A stretch of DNA of 64,000 nucleotides, from contig NC_016946.1 in NCBI RefSeq assembly GCF_000277125.1, forward strand, positions 1-64,000. Reading direction: 5' to 3'. Shown here one piece after another: positions 50,085 to 60,833 of the stretch (position 1 is the stretch's first letter; every line of letters begins with the position of its first letter). Origin of the DNA: Mycobacterium intracellulare ATCC 13950 (GTDB lineage Bacteria > Actinomycetota > Actinomycetes > Mycobacteriales > Mycobacteriaceae). The notes under the pieces are model-generated. The model saw nothing but the letters and a program-made list of their open reading frames with translations, had not been told where the DNA came from and did no database searches. Both the position numbers and the translations under genes were made by a program.

Positions 50085-52994
50085 GTGACCGAATCCCCGA
50101 CCACTTCGACAGGCAGCGGCCCTGGCGCCGCCCAGCCGGACTCCGACGCGCCGCCGCATCGTTACACCGCGGCGCTGGCGGGCCGGATCGAGGGCGCGTG
50201 GCAGGACAACTGGGCGAAGCTGGGGACGTTCAATGTGCCCAACCCGGTCGGATCGCTGGCGCCGCCAGACGGGTCTTCGGTCCCCGACGACAAGTTGTTC
50301 GTGCAGGACATGTTCCCCTACCCGTCGGGGGAGGGGCTGCACGTCGGCCACCCGCTGGGCTACATCGCGACGGACGTGTACGCCCGCTATTTCCGCATGA
50401 CGGGCCGTAACGTGCTGCACGCGTTGGGGTTTGACGCATTCGGGCTGCCCGCCGAGCAGTACGCCGTGCAGACCGGCACCCACCCGCGCACCCGCACCGA
50501 GGCCAACGTCGTCAATTTCCGGCGCCAGCTGGGCCGCCTTGGGCTGGGCCACGACAGCCGACGCAGCTTCTCGACCACCGACGTCGAGTTCTACAAGTGG
50601 ACGCAGTGGATCTTCCTGCAGATCTACAACGCCTGGTTCGACACCGCCGCCAACAAGGCGCGTCCCATCGCCGAGCTGGTCGCCGAATTCGATTCCGGGG
50701 CGCGCCGGCTCGAGGACGGGCGGGACTGGGCCGCCCTGTCGGCGGGGGAGCGGGCCGACGTGATCGATAGCCACCGGCTGGTCTACCGGGCCGACTCGAT
50801 GGTGAACTGGTGCCCCGGGTTGGGCACCGTGCTGGCCAACGAGGAGGTGACCGCCGACGGCCGCAGCGACCGCGGCAACTTCCCGGTATTCCGGAAGCGG
50901 TTGCGGCAGTGGATGATGCGGATCACCGCCTATTCCGACCGGCTGCTCGACGACCTCGAACTGCTGGACTGGCCGGAGCCGGTCAAGGCCATGCAGCGCA
51001 ACTGGATCGGCCGGTCCACCGGCGCCAAGGCGCTGTTCGCGGCGACCAAGGCCGACGGCGAGGCGGTCGACATCGAGGTGTTCACCACCCGGCCCGACAC
51101 GCTGTTCGGCGCCACCTACTTGGTGCTGGCCCCCGAGCACGACCTGGTCGACGAGCTGGTCGCCGCCGCCTGGCCCGACGGCACCGACCCGCGTTGGACG
51201 TATCGCGCCGCGACGCCCGGCGAAGCCGTCGACGCCTACCGCAAGGCCATCGCCTCGAAGTCGGACCTCGAGCGCCAGGAGAGCAAGGCGAAGACCGGCG
51301 TCTTTTTGGGCAGCTACGCCACCAACCCCACCAACGGCAAGCCCGTGCCGATCTTCATCGCCGACTACGTGCTGGCCGGGTACGGGACCGGGGCCATCAT
51401 GGCCGTCCCCGGCCACGACCAGCGGGACTGGGACTTCGCCCACGAGTTCGGCCTGCCCATCGTGGAAGTCATTGCCGGCGGGGATATTTCGGAAGCGGCC
51501 TACGCCGGTGACGGGGTGCTGGTCAACTCCGGCTACCTCGACGGCCTGGACGTGGCTGCCGCCAAGGAAAAGATCACCGCCCGCCTGGAGTCCGAAGGCC
51601 GGGGCCAGGCCCGCATCGAATTCAAGTTGCGCGACTGGCTTTTCGCCCGCCAGCGGTACTGGGGTGAACCGTTCCCGATCGTCTACGACGCCGACGGACG
51701 CGCGCACGCACTCGACGAAGCCGCGCTGCCGGTCGAGCTGCCCGACGTGCCGGACTACTCGCCCGTGCTGTTCGACCCCGACGACGCCGACAGCGAGCCC
51801 TCGCCGCCGCTGGCCAAGGCCACGGAATGGGTGCACGTCGAGCTGGATCTCGGCGACGGCCTCAAGCCCTACACCCGCGACACCAACGTGATGCCGCAGT
51901 GGGCCGGCAGCTCCTGGTACGAACTGCGCTACACCGACCCGCACAACTCGGAACGGTTCTGCGCCAAGGAGAATGAGGCCTACTGGATGGGCCCGCGGCC
52001 GGCCGAGCACGGCCCGCAGGATCCCGGCGGCGTCGACCTGTACGTCGGCGGCGCCGAACACGCCGTGCTGCACCTGCTCTATGCGCGGTTCTGGCACAAG
52101 GTTCTCTACGACCTGGGACACGTCAGCTCGCGGGAGCCCTACCGCCGGCTGGTCAACCAGGGCTACATCCAGGCCTTCGCCTACACGGACGCCCGAGGGT
52201 CGTACGTGCCCGCCGAAGAGGTGGTCGAGCGGGACGGCCGTTTCGTCTACCCGGGACCCGGGGGAGAGGTCGAAGTCTTCCAGGAGTTCGGCAAAATCGG
52301 TAAGAGCCTCAAGAATTCGATCTCGCCCGACGAGATCTGCGACGACTACGGCGCCGACACGCTGCGGGTCTACGAGATGTCGATGGGACCGCTGGAGGCC
52401 TCCCGGCCCTGGGCGACCAAGGACGTCGTCGGGGCCCACCGATTCCTGCAGCGCGTGTGGCGGCTGGTGGTCGACGAACAGACCGGTGAGACGCGGGTCC
52501 TCGACGGGCCCGCGCAGGAGCTCGCCACCGGCACCCTGCGGATGCTGCACCGCACAATCGCCGGAGTCGCGGAAGACTATGCCGCACTGCGCAATAACAC
52601 CGCCGCGGCCAAGCTGATCGAATACACCAACCACCTCACCAAGGAGCACCGTGAGGAGGTGCCCCGCGCGGCGGTCGAGCCGCTGGTGTTGATGCTGGCG
52701 CCCCTGGCTCCGCACCTGGCCGAGGAATTGTGGCTACGGCTCGGCCACACCACCTCGCTGGCGCACGGGCCGTTCCCGGTGGCCGACCCCGCGTACCTCG
52801 TCGACGACACGGTGGAATACCCGGTGCAGGTGAACGGCAAGGTGCGCGGACGCGTGACGGTGGCCGCCGACGCCGACCAGGACACGTTGAAGGCCGCCGC
52901 GCTGGCCGACGAGAAGGTTCAGGCGTTCCTGGCGGGTGCGAACCCGCGCAAGGTGATCGTGGTCCCCGGCCGGCTGGTCAACCTCGTCGTGTAA
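50085..52994 (+). CDS. leuS: Leucyl-tRNA synthetase
   Basis: LeuS charges tRNA-Leu. From GTG 50085 it is 969 aa, exactly the M. tuberculosis length. The class I HIGH-type motif is in [14 protein letters not shown], the editing (CP1) domain holds [19 protein letters not shown] and [20 protein letters not shown], and the KMSKS-type loop is [12 protein letters not shown]. The tRNA-binding C-terminal domain ends [11 protein letters not shown]. The upstream in-frame extension is not conserved. The 184-bp upstream region shows no T-box or other recognisable element. Confidence 0.97.
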   Translation: MTESPTTSTGSGPGAAQPDSDAPPHRYTAALAGRIEGAWQDNWAKLGTFNVPNPVGSLAPPDGSSVPDDKLFVQDMFPYPSGEGLHVGHPLGYIATDVYARYFRMTGRNVLHALGFDAFGLPAEQYAVQTGTHPRTRTEANVVNFRRQLGRLGLGHDSRRSFSTTDVEFYKWTQWIFLQIYNAWFDTAANKARPIAELVAEFDSGARRLEDGRDWAALSAGERADVIDSHRLVYRADSMVNWCPGLGTVLANEEVTADGRSDRGNFPVFRKRLRQWMMRITAYSDRLLDDLELLDWPEPVKAMQRNWIGRSTGAKALFAATKADGEAVDIEVFTTRPDTLFGATYLVLAPEHDLVDELVAAAWPDGTDPRWTYRAATPGEAVDAYRKAIASKSDLERQESKAKTGVFLGSYATNPTNGKPVPIFIADYVLAGYGTGAIMAVPGHDQRDWDFAHEFGLPIVEVIAGGDISEAAYAGDGVLVNSGYLDGLDVAAAKEKITARLESEGRGQARIEFKLRDWLFARQRYWGEPFPIVYDADGRAHALDEAALPVELPDVPDYSPVLFDPDDADSEPSPPLAKATEWVHVELDLGDGLKPYTRDTNVMPQWAGSSWYELRYTDPHNSERFCAKENEAYWMGPRPAEHGPQDPGGVDLYVGGAEHAVLHLLYARFWHKVLYDLGHVSSREPYRRLVNQGYIQAFAYTDARGSYVPAEEVVERDGRFVYPGPGGEVEVFQEFGKIGKSLKNSISPDEICDDYGADTLRVYEMSMGPLEASRPWATKDVVGAHRFLQRVWRLVVDEQTGETRVLDGPAQELATGTLRMLHRTIAGVAEDYAALRNNTAAAKLIEYTNHLTKEHREEVPRAAVEPLVLMLAPLAPHLAEELWLRLGHTTSLAHGPFPVADPAYLVDDTVEYPVQVNGKVRGRVTVAADADQDTLKAAALADEKVQAFLAGANPRKVIVVPGRLVNLVV

Positions 52995-52999
52995 CGCCG

Positions 53000-53671
53000 C
53001 TACCGACCGGCCGGCCGAAGCATCACCTCGTGGACGTGCCCGTCGGGTGGGGTGGCCACCACGTTGGCGACCGCGGCCGCAACGGTTTCCGGCTTCAAGA
53101 ACTTGGCGGGATCGTAGCTTCCGCCTTCGAATTCGATGAGTTCGCGTTGCATGTCGGTGTCGGTGCGGCCCGGATAGACCGTGGTGACGCGCAAGTCCGG
53201 CTCGTCGTTGCGCAGGGAGTCCGCGAAGGCGCGGACGGCGAACTTGCTGGCCGAATAGGAGGCCATGCCGGGCGAGACGTTGCGGCCCGCTCCGGAGTTG
53301 ATGAAGATGACCTGGCCACGGGCGCGTCGCAGCGCGGGCAACAGCGCCAGCGTGAGTTCCACCGGCCCAAAGACGTTGACGGCGAAGGTGGCACGCCACT
53401 CGTCGACGTGGGAATCGGCGACGTTCCCGGGGATCGACAGTCCCGCGTTGTGCACGAGCACGTCGAGTTCGTCCACGATTTCGCAGGCGGCCTCGATGTC
53501 GCCCCCGTCGGTCAGGTCCAGTGGAAAGGTGGTGGCATCGAGTCGCTCCGCGACTGCGTCGAGCCGATCGGATGGGCGGCCGGCCAGCAGCAGGGTGTGC
53601 GTCGGTGCCAGCGCCGTCGCGATCGCCGTACCGATCCCGCGTCCGGCGCCGGTGATGAGTGCAGTGGGCAT
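53000..53671 (-). CDS. Short-chain dehydrogenase/reductase
   Basis: The 223-aa classical SDR has the NAD(P) motif TGAGRGIG at residues 7-14, the NAG motif VHNAG, catalytic Ser in INSGAG and YSASK. Substrate unknown. It converges with leuS five bases away and is not in the M. tuberculosis order at this place. Confidence 0.88.
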   Translation of the reverse strand: MPTALITGAGRGIGTAIATALAPTHTLLLAGRPSDRLDAVAERLDATTFPLDLTDGGDIEAACEIVDELDVLVHNAGLSIPGNVADSHVDEWRATFAVNVFGPVELTLALLPALRRARGQVIFINSGAGRNVSPGMASYSASKFAVRAFADSLRNDEPDLRVTTVYPGRTDTDMQRELIEFEGGSYDPAKFLKPETVAAAVANVVATPPDGHVHEVMLRPAGR

Positions 53672-53728
53672 GTGGAAAGTCTACCCAGACCCCAACGGCA
53701 AGCGAAAAGCGTTGAACGCCAGCAGCTT

Positions 53729-54232
53729 TCAGGCTTCCTGGCGGGCGGGCGGCACGCCGGCCGGGCCGGACGTGGGGTCGCCGGACGCCAACCGCTCCAG
53801 CGGCGCCAGCGCCTTCATCAGGGTGTCGAGGTCGTCGGTGGGGAGCTGGCTGAGCATGGCGGCCAGGGCCGCGCGGCGGTTGGCCAGCGACTCCCCGTGG
53901 ACGGCTCGCCCGCGCGGGGTGATGTCGACCAGGACCGCCCGCAGATCGGACGGGTCGCGGGAACGCTTGACCAACCCCACCTTCTCGAGCCGGCGGATCG
54001 CCACGGTCGTGGTGGGAGTCCGCACCCGTTCGTGCGCCGCCAGATCGGTCATCCGGATGGGCCCCTGATCGAGCAAGGTGACCAGGATCGACAGCTGCGC
54101 CAGGGTCAGTTCCCCGGCGGCGGCCCCGCTGGGGTCCCCACGCCGGAGCATGGCAAACAATTTGGACAGCGCACGGTGCAAACCTTCGGCGAGCTCGGCA
54201 ACGTCGGCCGGGTTCGATTCGCTGTCTGCCAT
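53729..54232 (-). CDS. MarR-family regulator, Rv0042c homologue
   Basis: The 167-aa protein has a winged helix (ELTLAQLSILVTLLDQGPIRMTDLAAHERV, TPTTTVAIRRLEKVGLVKRSRDPSDLRAVLVDITPRG) with the MarR wing DPSDLRA. Dimerisation helices flank it. Rv0042c is annotated at 208 aa; the shorter form here starts at the conserved helix. Effector and targets unknown. Confidence 0.9.
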   Translation of the reverse strand: MADSESNPADVAELAEGLHRALSKLFAMLRRGDPSGAAAGELTLAQLSILVTLLDQGPIRMTDLAAHERVRTPTTTVAIRRLEKVGLVKRSRDPSDLRAVLVDITPRGRAVHGESLANRRAALAAMLSQLPTDDLDTLMKALAPLERLASGDPTSGPAGVPPARQEA

Positions 54233-54298
54233 AAATCGGGAGTCTAACCCGTTATCAGGTGCTTACAAGGTAGCTATTGCCCATTAGGGCAGTGGGGA

Positions 54299-55048
54299 TC
54301 AAAGCACTTGGGACAAAAACCGCTGCAGCCGTTCGGTCTCGGCGGCTTCGAATATCTGCTCGGGCGGGCCCGATTCCACGACCTTGCCGTGATCCATGAA
54401 AACCACCGCGTCGGATGCCGACCGGGCGAAGCCCATTTCGTGGGTTACGACAACCATTGTCATGCCGTCGGCACCGAGCTCGGCAATGAGTTCTAAAATT
54501 CCCTTGACCATTTCGGGATCCAGCGCCGAGGTCGCCTCGTCGAAAAACATCACCTGCGGCGACATCGCCAGGGCGCGGGCAATCGCCACCCGCTGTTGTT
54601 GGCCGCCCGACAGCATGCCGGGGCGGGAACCGGCCTTGTGTTTCAGGCCAACTCGGTCCAGCTGCGTCAGCGCCAAGTCGCGCGCCCGGTCGACGGGCAG
54701 ACGCCGCAACTTGCGCGGTGCCAGGGCCACGTTGTCCAGTACGGTGCGGTGCGGGAAGAGATTGAAATGCTGGAACACCATGCCGATGCGCTGGCGTAGC
54801 TGGTCGGGATCGTCTTTCAACACCGACCTGCCGTCGAGCAGGATGTCGCCGCTGTCCGGCTCGTGCAAGCGGTTCAGCGTGCGCAGCAGCGTCGACTTGC
54901 CCGAGCCGGACGGCCCGATGACCGCCACCGTGCTGCCGGCGGGGACGTCGATATCGACGCCGCGAAGCACCGCGGTACCGTCCAGGGTTTTGTGAATGCC
55001 GTTGCACGTCAAAGAGACTGACGAACGGGCCACGACGCCCGAACTCAC
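54299..55048 (-). CDS. Polar amino acid ABC transporter ATPase (GlnQ-like)
   Basis: The 249-aa ATPase has Walker A GPSGSGKST, Q-loop FQHFNLFPH, signature LSGGQQQRVAIARAL, Walker B MFFDEATSALD and switch His in VVTHEMGF. The sequence is of the polar amino acid uptake (PAAT) class. GTG start overlaps the stop of the permease fusion gene by 4 bases, so they form one transport system. Confidence 0.93.
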   Translation of the reverse strand: MSSGVVARSSVSLTCNGIHKTLDGTAVLRGVDIDVPAGSTVAVIGPSGSGKSTLLRTLNRLHEPDSGDILLDGRSVLKDDPDQLRQRIGMVFQHFNLFPHRTVLDNVALAPRKLRRLPVDRARDLALTQLDRVGLKHKAGSRPGMLSGGQQQRVAIARALAMSPQVMFFDEATSALDPEMVKGILELIAELGADGMTMVVVTHEMGFARSASDAVVFMDHGKVVESGPPEQIFEAAETERLQRFLSQVL

Positions 55049-56871
55049 GTGATCTCCTGGCCGAACGTCGAGGTGAGCATGTCGGGCCGGTCCTCGGGGT
55101 CGACCGCGGCGCGACCACGGCGCAGCCGAGCGTCGATGTAATTCACCAAATGCGTTAACGGCACAGTCAATATCAGGTAGAAGGCGCCGGCGGCGACGAG
55201 CGGCGACAGGTTGCCGGTCTGCGCGTTGAGGTCGCGGCCCACCTGGAACAGCTCCCGCTGGTCGGCGACCAGGCCCAGGAAGTACACCAGCGCAGAGGCT
55301 TTCAGCAACGCGATGAATTGATTGACCAGCGCCGGCAGCACTCGTCGCACCCCCTGGGGCACCACCACCAACCGCATCGCCACCGGATAGCTGAACCCCA
55401 GCGCGCGGGACGCTTCCAACTGGCCGGGATCGACGCTTTGGATCCCCGAGCGCAGGATTTCGCCGATGTAGGCGGCGGCCATCATCCCCAACGCGGCAAC
55501 GCCGATCGGATACGGGTTGTTGTTGGTCAACCCGCCCACTATCGGCCCGACACCGAGCCCGATGATCAGGATGATCACCACTTCCGGGAGCCCCCGGAAA
55601 ACGTCGGTGTACACGCGCGCCGGCCAGCGCAGCCAGCGCGACTGTGATATCCCGGCGATGGCCAGCAGCATGCCCAGCGTCAGCCCGATCGCGCTGGCGC
55701 TGCTGGTCAGGATCAACGTGTTGGGCAGCCCCGTGCTGAACAGAGCGGGAATGGCCTGCCGGTACATCTCCCAGTCGAAGAACGAGTCACGCAACTGCGC
55801 AAGCGTCGACTTGGGCGCGGCCGGGCCCACGTTCTTGTGGTGTTGACTCGCCGCGATGGCGGCGAAATCCGGCAGGACCGGCGGGGGCGCGGCCAGCGAT
55901 CCGGGCTTCCAGCCCGGCGGCAGAGTGCGGGGAACCCACTGCGAGTACAGGTTTGACCAGGTGCCGTCGGCAATCACGGCGTCGAGCCCGGAATTCAGTG
56001 CGTCCACCAAAGGCTTGTTGTCCTTGGCCACCGCGTACGCCACGAAGCCCTCGTTGCTGAAGGCGTGTGCCACGATCACCGCCGGATCGCCCCGCTGGAT
56101 CGTGCTGGCCGCCTCCCCGGCCGGCGCCACCCACGCGTCGATCTGGCGCGTCTTGAGGCTGGCATACACGGTGGCGAAGTCGGGGTACTTCACCGGCTGC
56201 AAATGCAGAGTGTCGACGACGTAGGACTCTTCGACGGTGCCCTGCACGACGCCGATGCGCTGCCGGGCGGTCAGATTGCTGAAGTCTTTTATGGCGGAGC
56301 CGGGGGGTACCACCAGCGAGTAGTAGCCGAAGTCGTAGCCGTTGGTGAAGGCGACGGTCCGGCGGCGCTCCGCGGTGGCCTTGATCGACGAGGACCCGAC
56401 GTCGAAGCGGTGCGTCGCCACCTGTGCGAGCAGCCCGGCGAAATCCGTGCCGACGAAGCGGACTTGAAGACCGAGCTTGCGGGCGATCGCCCGCAGCAGC
56501 TGGTTGTCGAACCCGCTGTACTGGCCGGTGGGGGTGATGCAGATGTGGGGCGGAGCGCCCGAGAGGGTGCCGACGGTCAACACCCCCGGCGTGCCCAAAC
56601 CCAGGGTGTCGACGTTCACCGAACTCAACGGCTCGACGCCGGGCGTGGTGTGCTCGTCGGGCCGGCCCATGGCGCCGCTATGGGCCAGTTCCTCCGGCAA
56701 CACGGCCGCGCTCTTCGGGCCGGCGGGCGCGCATTGGTTCCGGTCGGCCGCCGCGGGACTGGCCAGCGTGATCGACGTCGACCCCCACACCACCAGCAAT
56801 GTCGAGGCCAGTGCGAACAGCTTGGCAAGGCGCGTGGCGCGCCGGCGCACGGGCAAACTCATCACTGCCAC
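55045..56871 (-). CDS. Fused substrate-binding protein and permease of an amino acid ABC transporter
   Basis: The 608-aa protein joins two normally separate subunits. After an N-terminal membrane segment (about 15-40) comes a type 3 solute-binding domain (about 90-330, LRAIARKLGLQVRFVGTDF, RFDVGSSSI, DAWVAPAG). A permease domain follows (about 375-590) with five or so membrane segments and the EAA loop EASRALGFSYPVAMRLVVVPQ. Glutamine or another polar amino acid is the likely substrate by family; the exact one cannot be read. It is upstream of and coupled to the ATPase gene. Confidence 0.9.
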   Translation of the reverse strand: MAVMSLPVRRRATRLAKLFALASTLLVVWGSTSITLASPAAADRNQCAPAGPKSAAVLPEELAHSGAMGRPDEHTTPGVEPLSSVNVDTLGLGTPGVLTVGTLSGAPPHICITPTGQYSGFDNQLLRAIARKLGLQVRFVGTDFAGLLAQVATHRFDVGSSSIKATAERRRTVAFTNGYDFGYYSLVVPPGSAIKDFSNLTARQRIGVVQGTVEESYVVDTLHLQPVKYPDFATVYASLKTRQIDAWVAPAGEAASTIQRGDPAVIVAHAFSNEGFVAYAVAKDNKPLVDALNSGLDAVIADGTWSNLYSQWVPRTLPPGWKPGSLAAPPPVLPDFAAIAASQHHKNVGPAAPKSTLAQLRDSFFDWEMYRQAIPALFSTGLPNTLILTSSASAIGLTLGMLLAIAGISQSRWLRWPARVYTDVFRGLPEVVIILIIGLGVGPIVGGLTNNNPYPIGVAALGMMAAAYIGEILRSGIQSVDPGQLEASRALGFSYPVAMRLVVVPQGVRRVLPALVNQFIALLKASALVYFLGLVADQRELFQVGRDLNAQTGNLSPLVAAGAFYLILTVPLTHLVNYIDARLRRGRAAVDPEDRPDMLTSTFGQEIT

Positions 56872-56912
56872 CGTATCGACCCGGCGGCGGCACGGCCCGG
56901 ACAGCGCCGGTT

Positions 56913-57653
56913 CTACAGCGCCAACGACGCTTCGGCCGAGATCGCCTCGCCGCCGGTAATCACTTGAAGGGGGCCGGCAGCCACGCGTCCGATGTCGTCG
57001 GACGGCGTGAAGACCCTGCGCCGAACCAGCTCGGCAAGCATGGTCTGGGCCATCAGGTAGGAGCGGTCGACGCAGGCCGCCCGCGCGGCGTCGGGATCGC
57101 GGCGGTGTATCGCGGAGTTCTCGTCCTCGTAGAACGGCAGTATTTCCTCGCGTCCGCCCTGATAGGTCGTCCAGAACAGGCGGGGGATGAGGTTTTGCGA
57201 GGCGCGGATCGTCGCGTGCAGCCGCGGCCCGGCGTACTCGTCGTTGACGGTGCGCCGATATTCGGCGGCGATATCGCTGAACGCGCGCGCATCCTTGGCG
57301 GCGCGCAGCGAGCGCATGAGGGTGTCGAGCTGCCCCAGGATCCGCGGGGTGGGGTTGGTCGCCGCGCGTGCGGACGCGATCCCGTTGAGGAGCCCGTCCA
57401 GTTCGTGGTGCTCGAGGACGGTGGCTTCATCGAAACGCTCGACAAAGGCGCCGCGGTGGTACCGGGTGGACACAATGCCGTCGTGCTCGAGTTGGACCAG
57501 TGCCTCCTGAATGGGGACCCGGCTGACTCCCAAGCCCAGCGCAATTTCGTTGCGGTCGACGCGGTCCCCGCTGCGCAGCTTGCCGGTCAACAACAGGTGG
57601 AGGATGTGCGAAACAACCAGGTCCTTTTCTTTGACCCCGTATTTCTTCGGCAT
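56913..57653 (-). CDS. GntR-family regulator, Rv0043c homologue
   Basis: The 246-aa FadR-type regulator has an N-terminal winged helix ([45 protein letters not shown]) and an all-helical FCD ligand domain with possible metal ligands ([23 protein letters not shown]). ATG at 57653 is chosen to match Rv0043c; an in-frame upstream Met is not conserved. Target unknown; the transporter downstream and LLM gene upstream are candidates. Confidence 0.9.
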   Translation of the reverse strand: MPKKYGVKEKDLVVSHILHLLLTGKLRSGDRVDRNEIALGLGVSRVPIQEALVQLEHDGIVSTRYHRGAFVERFDEATVLEHHELDGLLNGIASARAATNPTPRILGQLDTLMRSLRAAKDARAFSDIAAEYRRTVNDEYAGPRLHATIRASQNLIPRLFWTTYQGGREEILPFYEDENSAIHRRDPDAARAACVDRSYLMAQTMLAELVRRRVFTPSDDIGRVAAGPLQVITGGEAISAEASLAL

Positions 57654-57773
57654 CTTTTTGTCGAATCTCTTTCGCGCCGGTTCGGCCATCTGGCGCTGAG
57701 AGTTTCTCACGAATTGACGCGCGCGTTCACGTGTTTGGCGAATGAACCCGGAGCAAAGCCGGCGGCCGCCCAT

Positions 57774-58559
57774 TCAGCGGTTATTGCGCCACTTGCATAA
57801 CGCTTCGGCGTCGCTCAGGTCGTAACCCGGGCCGTCGCATCCCACGGTCAGCAGTGTGACGCCGAGGCCGACCAGCGTTTCGGCGTTGGCCAGCAGTTCG
57901 CCGCCGTTTTTCACGGCCGCCGAGCGTTCGATGCCGGCCGGATCGCGACCGACGTCGGCGCAGTGGCGCGCCAGGACCTCCGACTTGGCCGGGAACTCGT
58001 CGGCGGCGGTGAAGCTGTGCCAGATGTGCGCGTGTTCGGCGACCAGTCGCAGCGTCTTACGTTCGCCCCCGCCGCCGATCAGGATCGGGATCTCCCGGGT
58101 GGGCGCCGGGTTCAGCTTGGCCAGCCGGCTTTTGATCCGGGGGAGCGCGGTCGCCAGGTCGTCGAGGCGACTGCCGGCGGTGCCGAATTCGTAGCCGTAC
58201 TCGTCGTAGTCCTTTTGCTTCCACCCCGAACCGATGCCCAGGATCAGTCGCCCGTCGGAGATGTGGTCGACGGTGCGGGCCATATCGGCGAGCAGTTCCG
58301 GGTTGCGGTAGGAGTTACACGTCACCAGCGCACCGATCTGAATGCGCGACGTCTGCTCGGCCCAGGCCCCGAGCATGGTCCAGCATTCGAAATGCGCGCC
58401 GTCCGGATCGCCGTAGAGCGGGAAGAAATGGTCCCAGTTGAAGGCGATGTCCACGCCGATGTCCTCGCACCGGCGCACGGCGTCGCGGATCTGACCGTAC
58501 TGCGGAGCGTGTTGGGGTTGTAGCTGCACACCGATACGAACAGGAAGCTCAGAAGTCAT
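57774..58559 (-). CDS. LLM-class F420-dependent oxidoreductase, Rv0044c homologue
   Basis: The 261-aa TIM-barrel protein is luciferase-like: VDIAFNWDHFFPLYGDP, LGAWAEQTSRIQIGALVTCNSYRNPELLADMARTVDHIS, LGIGSGWKQKDYDEYG, ILIGGGGERKTL. In mycobacteria such proteins usually use coenzyme F420. Substrate unknown. It matches Rv0044c (264 aa). Confidence 0.92.
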   Translation of the reverse strand: MTSELPVRIGVQLQPQHAPQYGQIRDAVRRCEDIGVDIAFNWDHFFPLYGDPDGAHFECWTMLGAWAEQTSRIQIGALVTCNSYRNPELLADMARTVDHISDGRLILGIGSGWKQKDYDEYGYEFGTAGSRLDDLATALPRIKSRLAKLNPAPTREIPILIGGGGERKTLRLVAEHAHIWHSFTAADEFPAKSEVLARHCADVGRDPAGIERSAAVKNGGELLANAETLVGLGVTLLTVGCDGPGYDLSDAEALCKWRNNR

Positions 58560-58578
58560 GGCTCCACCGTAAGCCCCG

Positions 58579-59769
58579 TCAGGCCACCGGCGCCGCCTCG
58601 ATCCGTTCGCGCACCACGCAATGCGTTCCGCTGTAGACGGTGGGCATGCATTTCATGCAGTGGATGCACAACCCTTCGGTGGCGGAATCCTCTCGAAAAC
58701 GGTTGACCAGGAAGGGATCTCGTAGCAGCGCGCGGGCCATGGCGACGAACTCGAACCCCTCGGCCAGGGCGCCTTCGACCGTGTCGAGCCGGTTGATGCC
58801 GCCGAGAAGGATCAAGGGCATCGACATCGCCGCGCGGAACTGGCGCGCGAGTGCTGAGAAGAACGCCTCTTCGAACGGATAGGCCCGGAACAGCCGCCGG
58901 CCCATCACGCGCAGACCCACGCCGACCGGCCGGGGTTGGGAGGCGATGAATTCGTCCATGGGGACATCGCCGCGGAAGTAGTACATCGGGTTGAGTAGCG
59001 AGCTGCCGCCGGTCAACTGCAACGCGTCGAGGTGCCCGTCGGACTCCAGCAGCCGCGCCGTGGGGATGCTGTCGTCGAGCCAGAAGCCACCCCGCACCCC
59101 GTCGTCCATGTTGAACTTGGCGGTGACGGCAACGGAGTCGCCGACGGTGGCCCGGACCCGTTCGGCGACGCGACGGGCCAGTTCGGCGCGGCGCACGGTG
59201 TCGCCGCCGAAGCGGTCGGTGCGCCTGTTCAGATTCGGGCTGAAGAACGAACTGAGCAAATAGCCATGGCCCATGTGGATTTCGAGGGCGTCGAATCCGG
59301 CGTCGACCGCGTTTTGGGCCGCTGTCCCGAAGCCGTCGACGACCGCGTCGAGTTGTTCGGCGGTGGCCGCGCGAACCAGTCCCATGGCCGGCGCGCTCAC
59401 CCGGGTGGACGGCGCCAGGGTCGGCGTCCGGTTCGACAGCGTGTTGGCGACCAGCCCGGCGTGGCCGATTTGGGCGCACACGAGCGCACCCGCGGCATGC
59501 ACGGCCTCGGTCAGTCGGCGCAGCTGGGGCACGCGGTCGCGGTCCAGCACGACGGTGTCGCGGTGAACGCGGCCGCCCGGGGAGATCGCGCAGTAGGCCA
59601 CGGTCGTCATCGCGGCCCCGCCGCGCGCGACCTCGGTGTGGAAGTCGATCAGCGCGTCGCTGACCGTGCCGCGCGCCATCACGCCCTCGAACGTCGCCGC
59701 CTTGATGAAGCGGTTCTTCAGGGTGAGGGGACCCAGCCGCAGCGGGCTGAATGCCAGTTTCGATACCAT
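58579..59769 (-). CDS. NADH:flavin oxidoreductase / old yellow enzyme family
   Basis: The 396-aa FMN TIM barrel has the OYE-type start LAFSPLRLGPLTLKNRFIKAATFEG, the catalytic segment LEIHMGHGYLLSSFFSPNLNRRTDRFGG, and a C-terminal phosphate site EFVAMARALLRDPFLV. A Cys cluster (CIHCMKCMP) near the end resembles the iron-sulfur-binding region of the larger 2,4-dienoyl-CoA reductase-like members. The ATG at 59769 is chosen since it gives the family start. It is 19 bases from the LLM gene and not part of the M. tuberculosis order here. Confidence 0.88.
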   Translation of the reverse strand: MVSKLAFSPLRLGPLTLKNRFIKAATFEGVMARGTVSDALIDFHTEVARGGAAMTTVAYCAISPGGRVHRDTVVLDRDRVPQLRRLTEAVHAAGALVCAQIGHAGLVANTLSNRTPTLAPSTRVSAPAMGLVRAATAEQLDAVVDGFGTAAQNAVDAGFDALEIHMGHGYLLSSFFSPNLNRRTDRFGGDTVRRAELARRVAERVRATVGDSVAVTAKFNMDDGVRGGFWLDDSIPTARLLESDGHLDALQLTGGSSLLNPMYYFRGDVPMDEFIASQPRPVGVGLRVMGRRLFRAYPFEEAFFSALARQFRAAMSMPLILLGGINRLDTVEGALAEGFEFVAMARALLRDPFLVNRFREDSATEGLCIHCMKCMPTVYSGTHCVVRERIEAAPVA

Positions 59770-59819
59770 TGGCACCGAAATATAGCACGACGGGCTGATC
59801 ACAGATCGGAGAACCACGC

Positions 59820-60833
59820 ATGCTCGTAGCCGTGACGGGCGGAACCGGATATCTCGGCGCGCATACGGTGCGCGCATTGATCCAGGCCGGTCACGAGGTG
59901 AAGCTGTTGGCCGCCCCCACCGACCCCACCGCCGTCCTCGACCGGCTACGAGCGCTCGGTCCCGTGACGGTATTGACCGGTGACGTGAGGTCCGCCGCGA
60001 CCGTCGAGGAACTTCTCGCCGGAGCCGACGCCCTATTGCACGCCGCCGGCGTCGTGGGCACCGACGAACGCCGCGCGCAGTTGATGTGGGACGTCAATGC
60101 CTATGCGACGGAGGCGATCCTGACCCGCGCGGTCGCCCTCGCGCTCGACCCGGTGGTGTTGGTCAGCAGCTACAGCGCGCTGTTCCCGCCGCCCGACGGC
60201 GTCATTTCGCCCGACTCGCCCACGGCGTGCGGCCGCAGCGCGTACGCGAAGACCAAGGGTTACGCCGACCGGGTCGCCCGGCGGTTGCAGGAGACCGGCG
60301 CGCCCGTCGTGGTGACATACCCCTCGAGCGTCGTGGGACCGGCCTTCGGCACCGCCCCCGGCGTCACCGAACAAGGGTGGGCGCCGATCGTGCGGTGGGC
60401 GGTGGCACCGAAGGTGCGCGGCGGCATGCAGATGGTCGACGTGCGAGACGTCGCCGACGTGCATGCGCGGATCATGCGGGCCGGCCGCGGCCCGCGCCGC
60501 TACGTGTGCGGGGGGCAGCTGCTCACCTTCGACGAGATGATCGACGCGCTCGAAGAGGGGCTGGGCCGGCGGGTGCGGCGCGTGCGGCTATCGCCGGGCG
60601 CGTTGCGCGGCATCGGCCGCCTGGCCGACGTCGCCGGCCGATACATCGCGCTCGGCGACGGCCTCAGTTACGAAGCCGCGCTGCTGCTGACCGCCGCCAC
60701 CCCCACCGACGACAGCAAGACCGTGGGCGACCTCGGAATCGCGTGGCGATCCCCGAAAGCCGCGATCGTCGAATCATTGCGGGTGCGACGCGGCGACGGC
60801 CGTGATCAACAGCTGCGCGATCCGGTTTCGTAG
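59820..60833 (+). CDS. NAD(P)-dependent epimerase / dihydroflavonol-reductase-like SDR
   Basis: The 337-aa extended SDR has the Rossmann motif TGGTGYLGAHTV at residues 6-17, HAAGVVG, and the catalytic YAKTKGYAD. Substrate unknown. Its last 60 bases overlap the convergent TetR gene. It is divergent from the flavin oxidoreductase gene with a 50-base shared promoter region. Confidence 0.85.
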   Translation: MLVAVTGGTGYLGAHTVRALIQAGHEVKLLAAPTDPTAVLDRLRALGPVTVLTGDVRSAATVEELLAGADALLHAAGVVGTDERRAQLMWDVNAYATEAILTRAVALALDPVVLVSSYSALFPPPDGVISPDSPTACGRSAYAKTKGYADRVARRLQETGAPVVVTYPSSVVGPAFGTAPGVTEQGWAPIVRWAVAPKVRGGMQMVDVRDVADVHARIMRAGRGPRRYVCGGQLLTFDEMIDALEEGLGRRVRRVRLSPGALRGIGRLADVAGRYIALGDGLSYEAALLLTAATPTDDSKTVGDLGIAWRSPKAAIVESLRVRRGDGRDQQLRDPVS

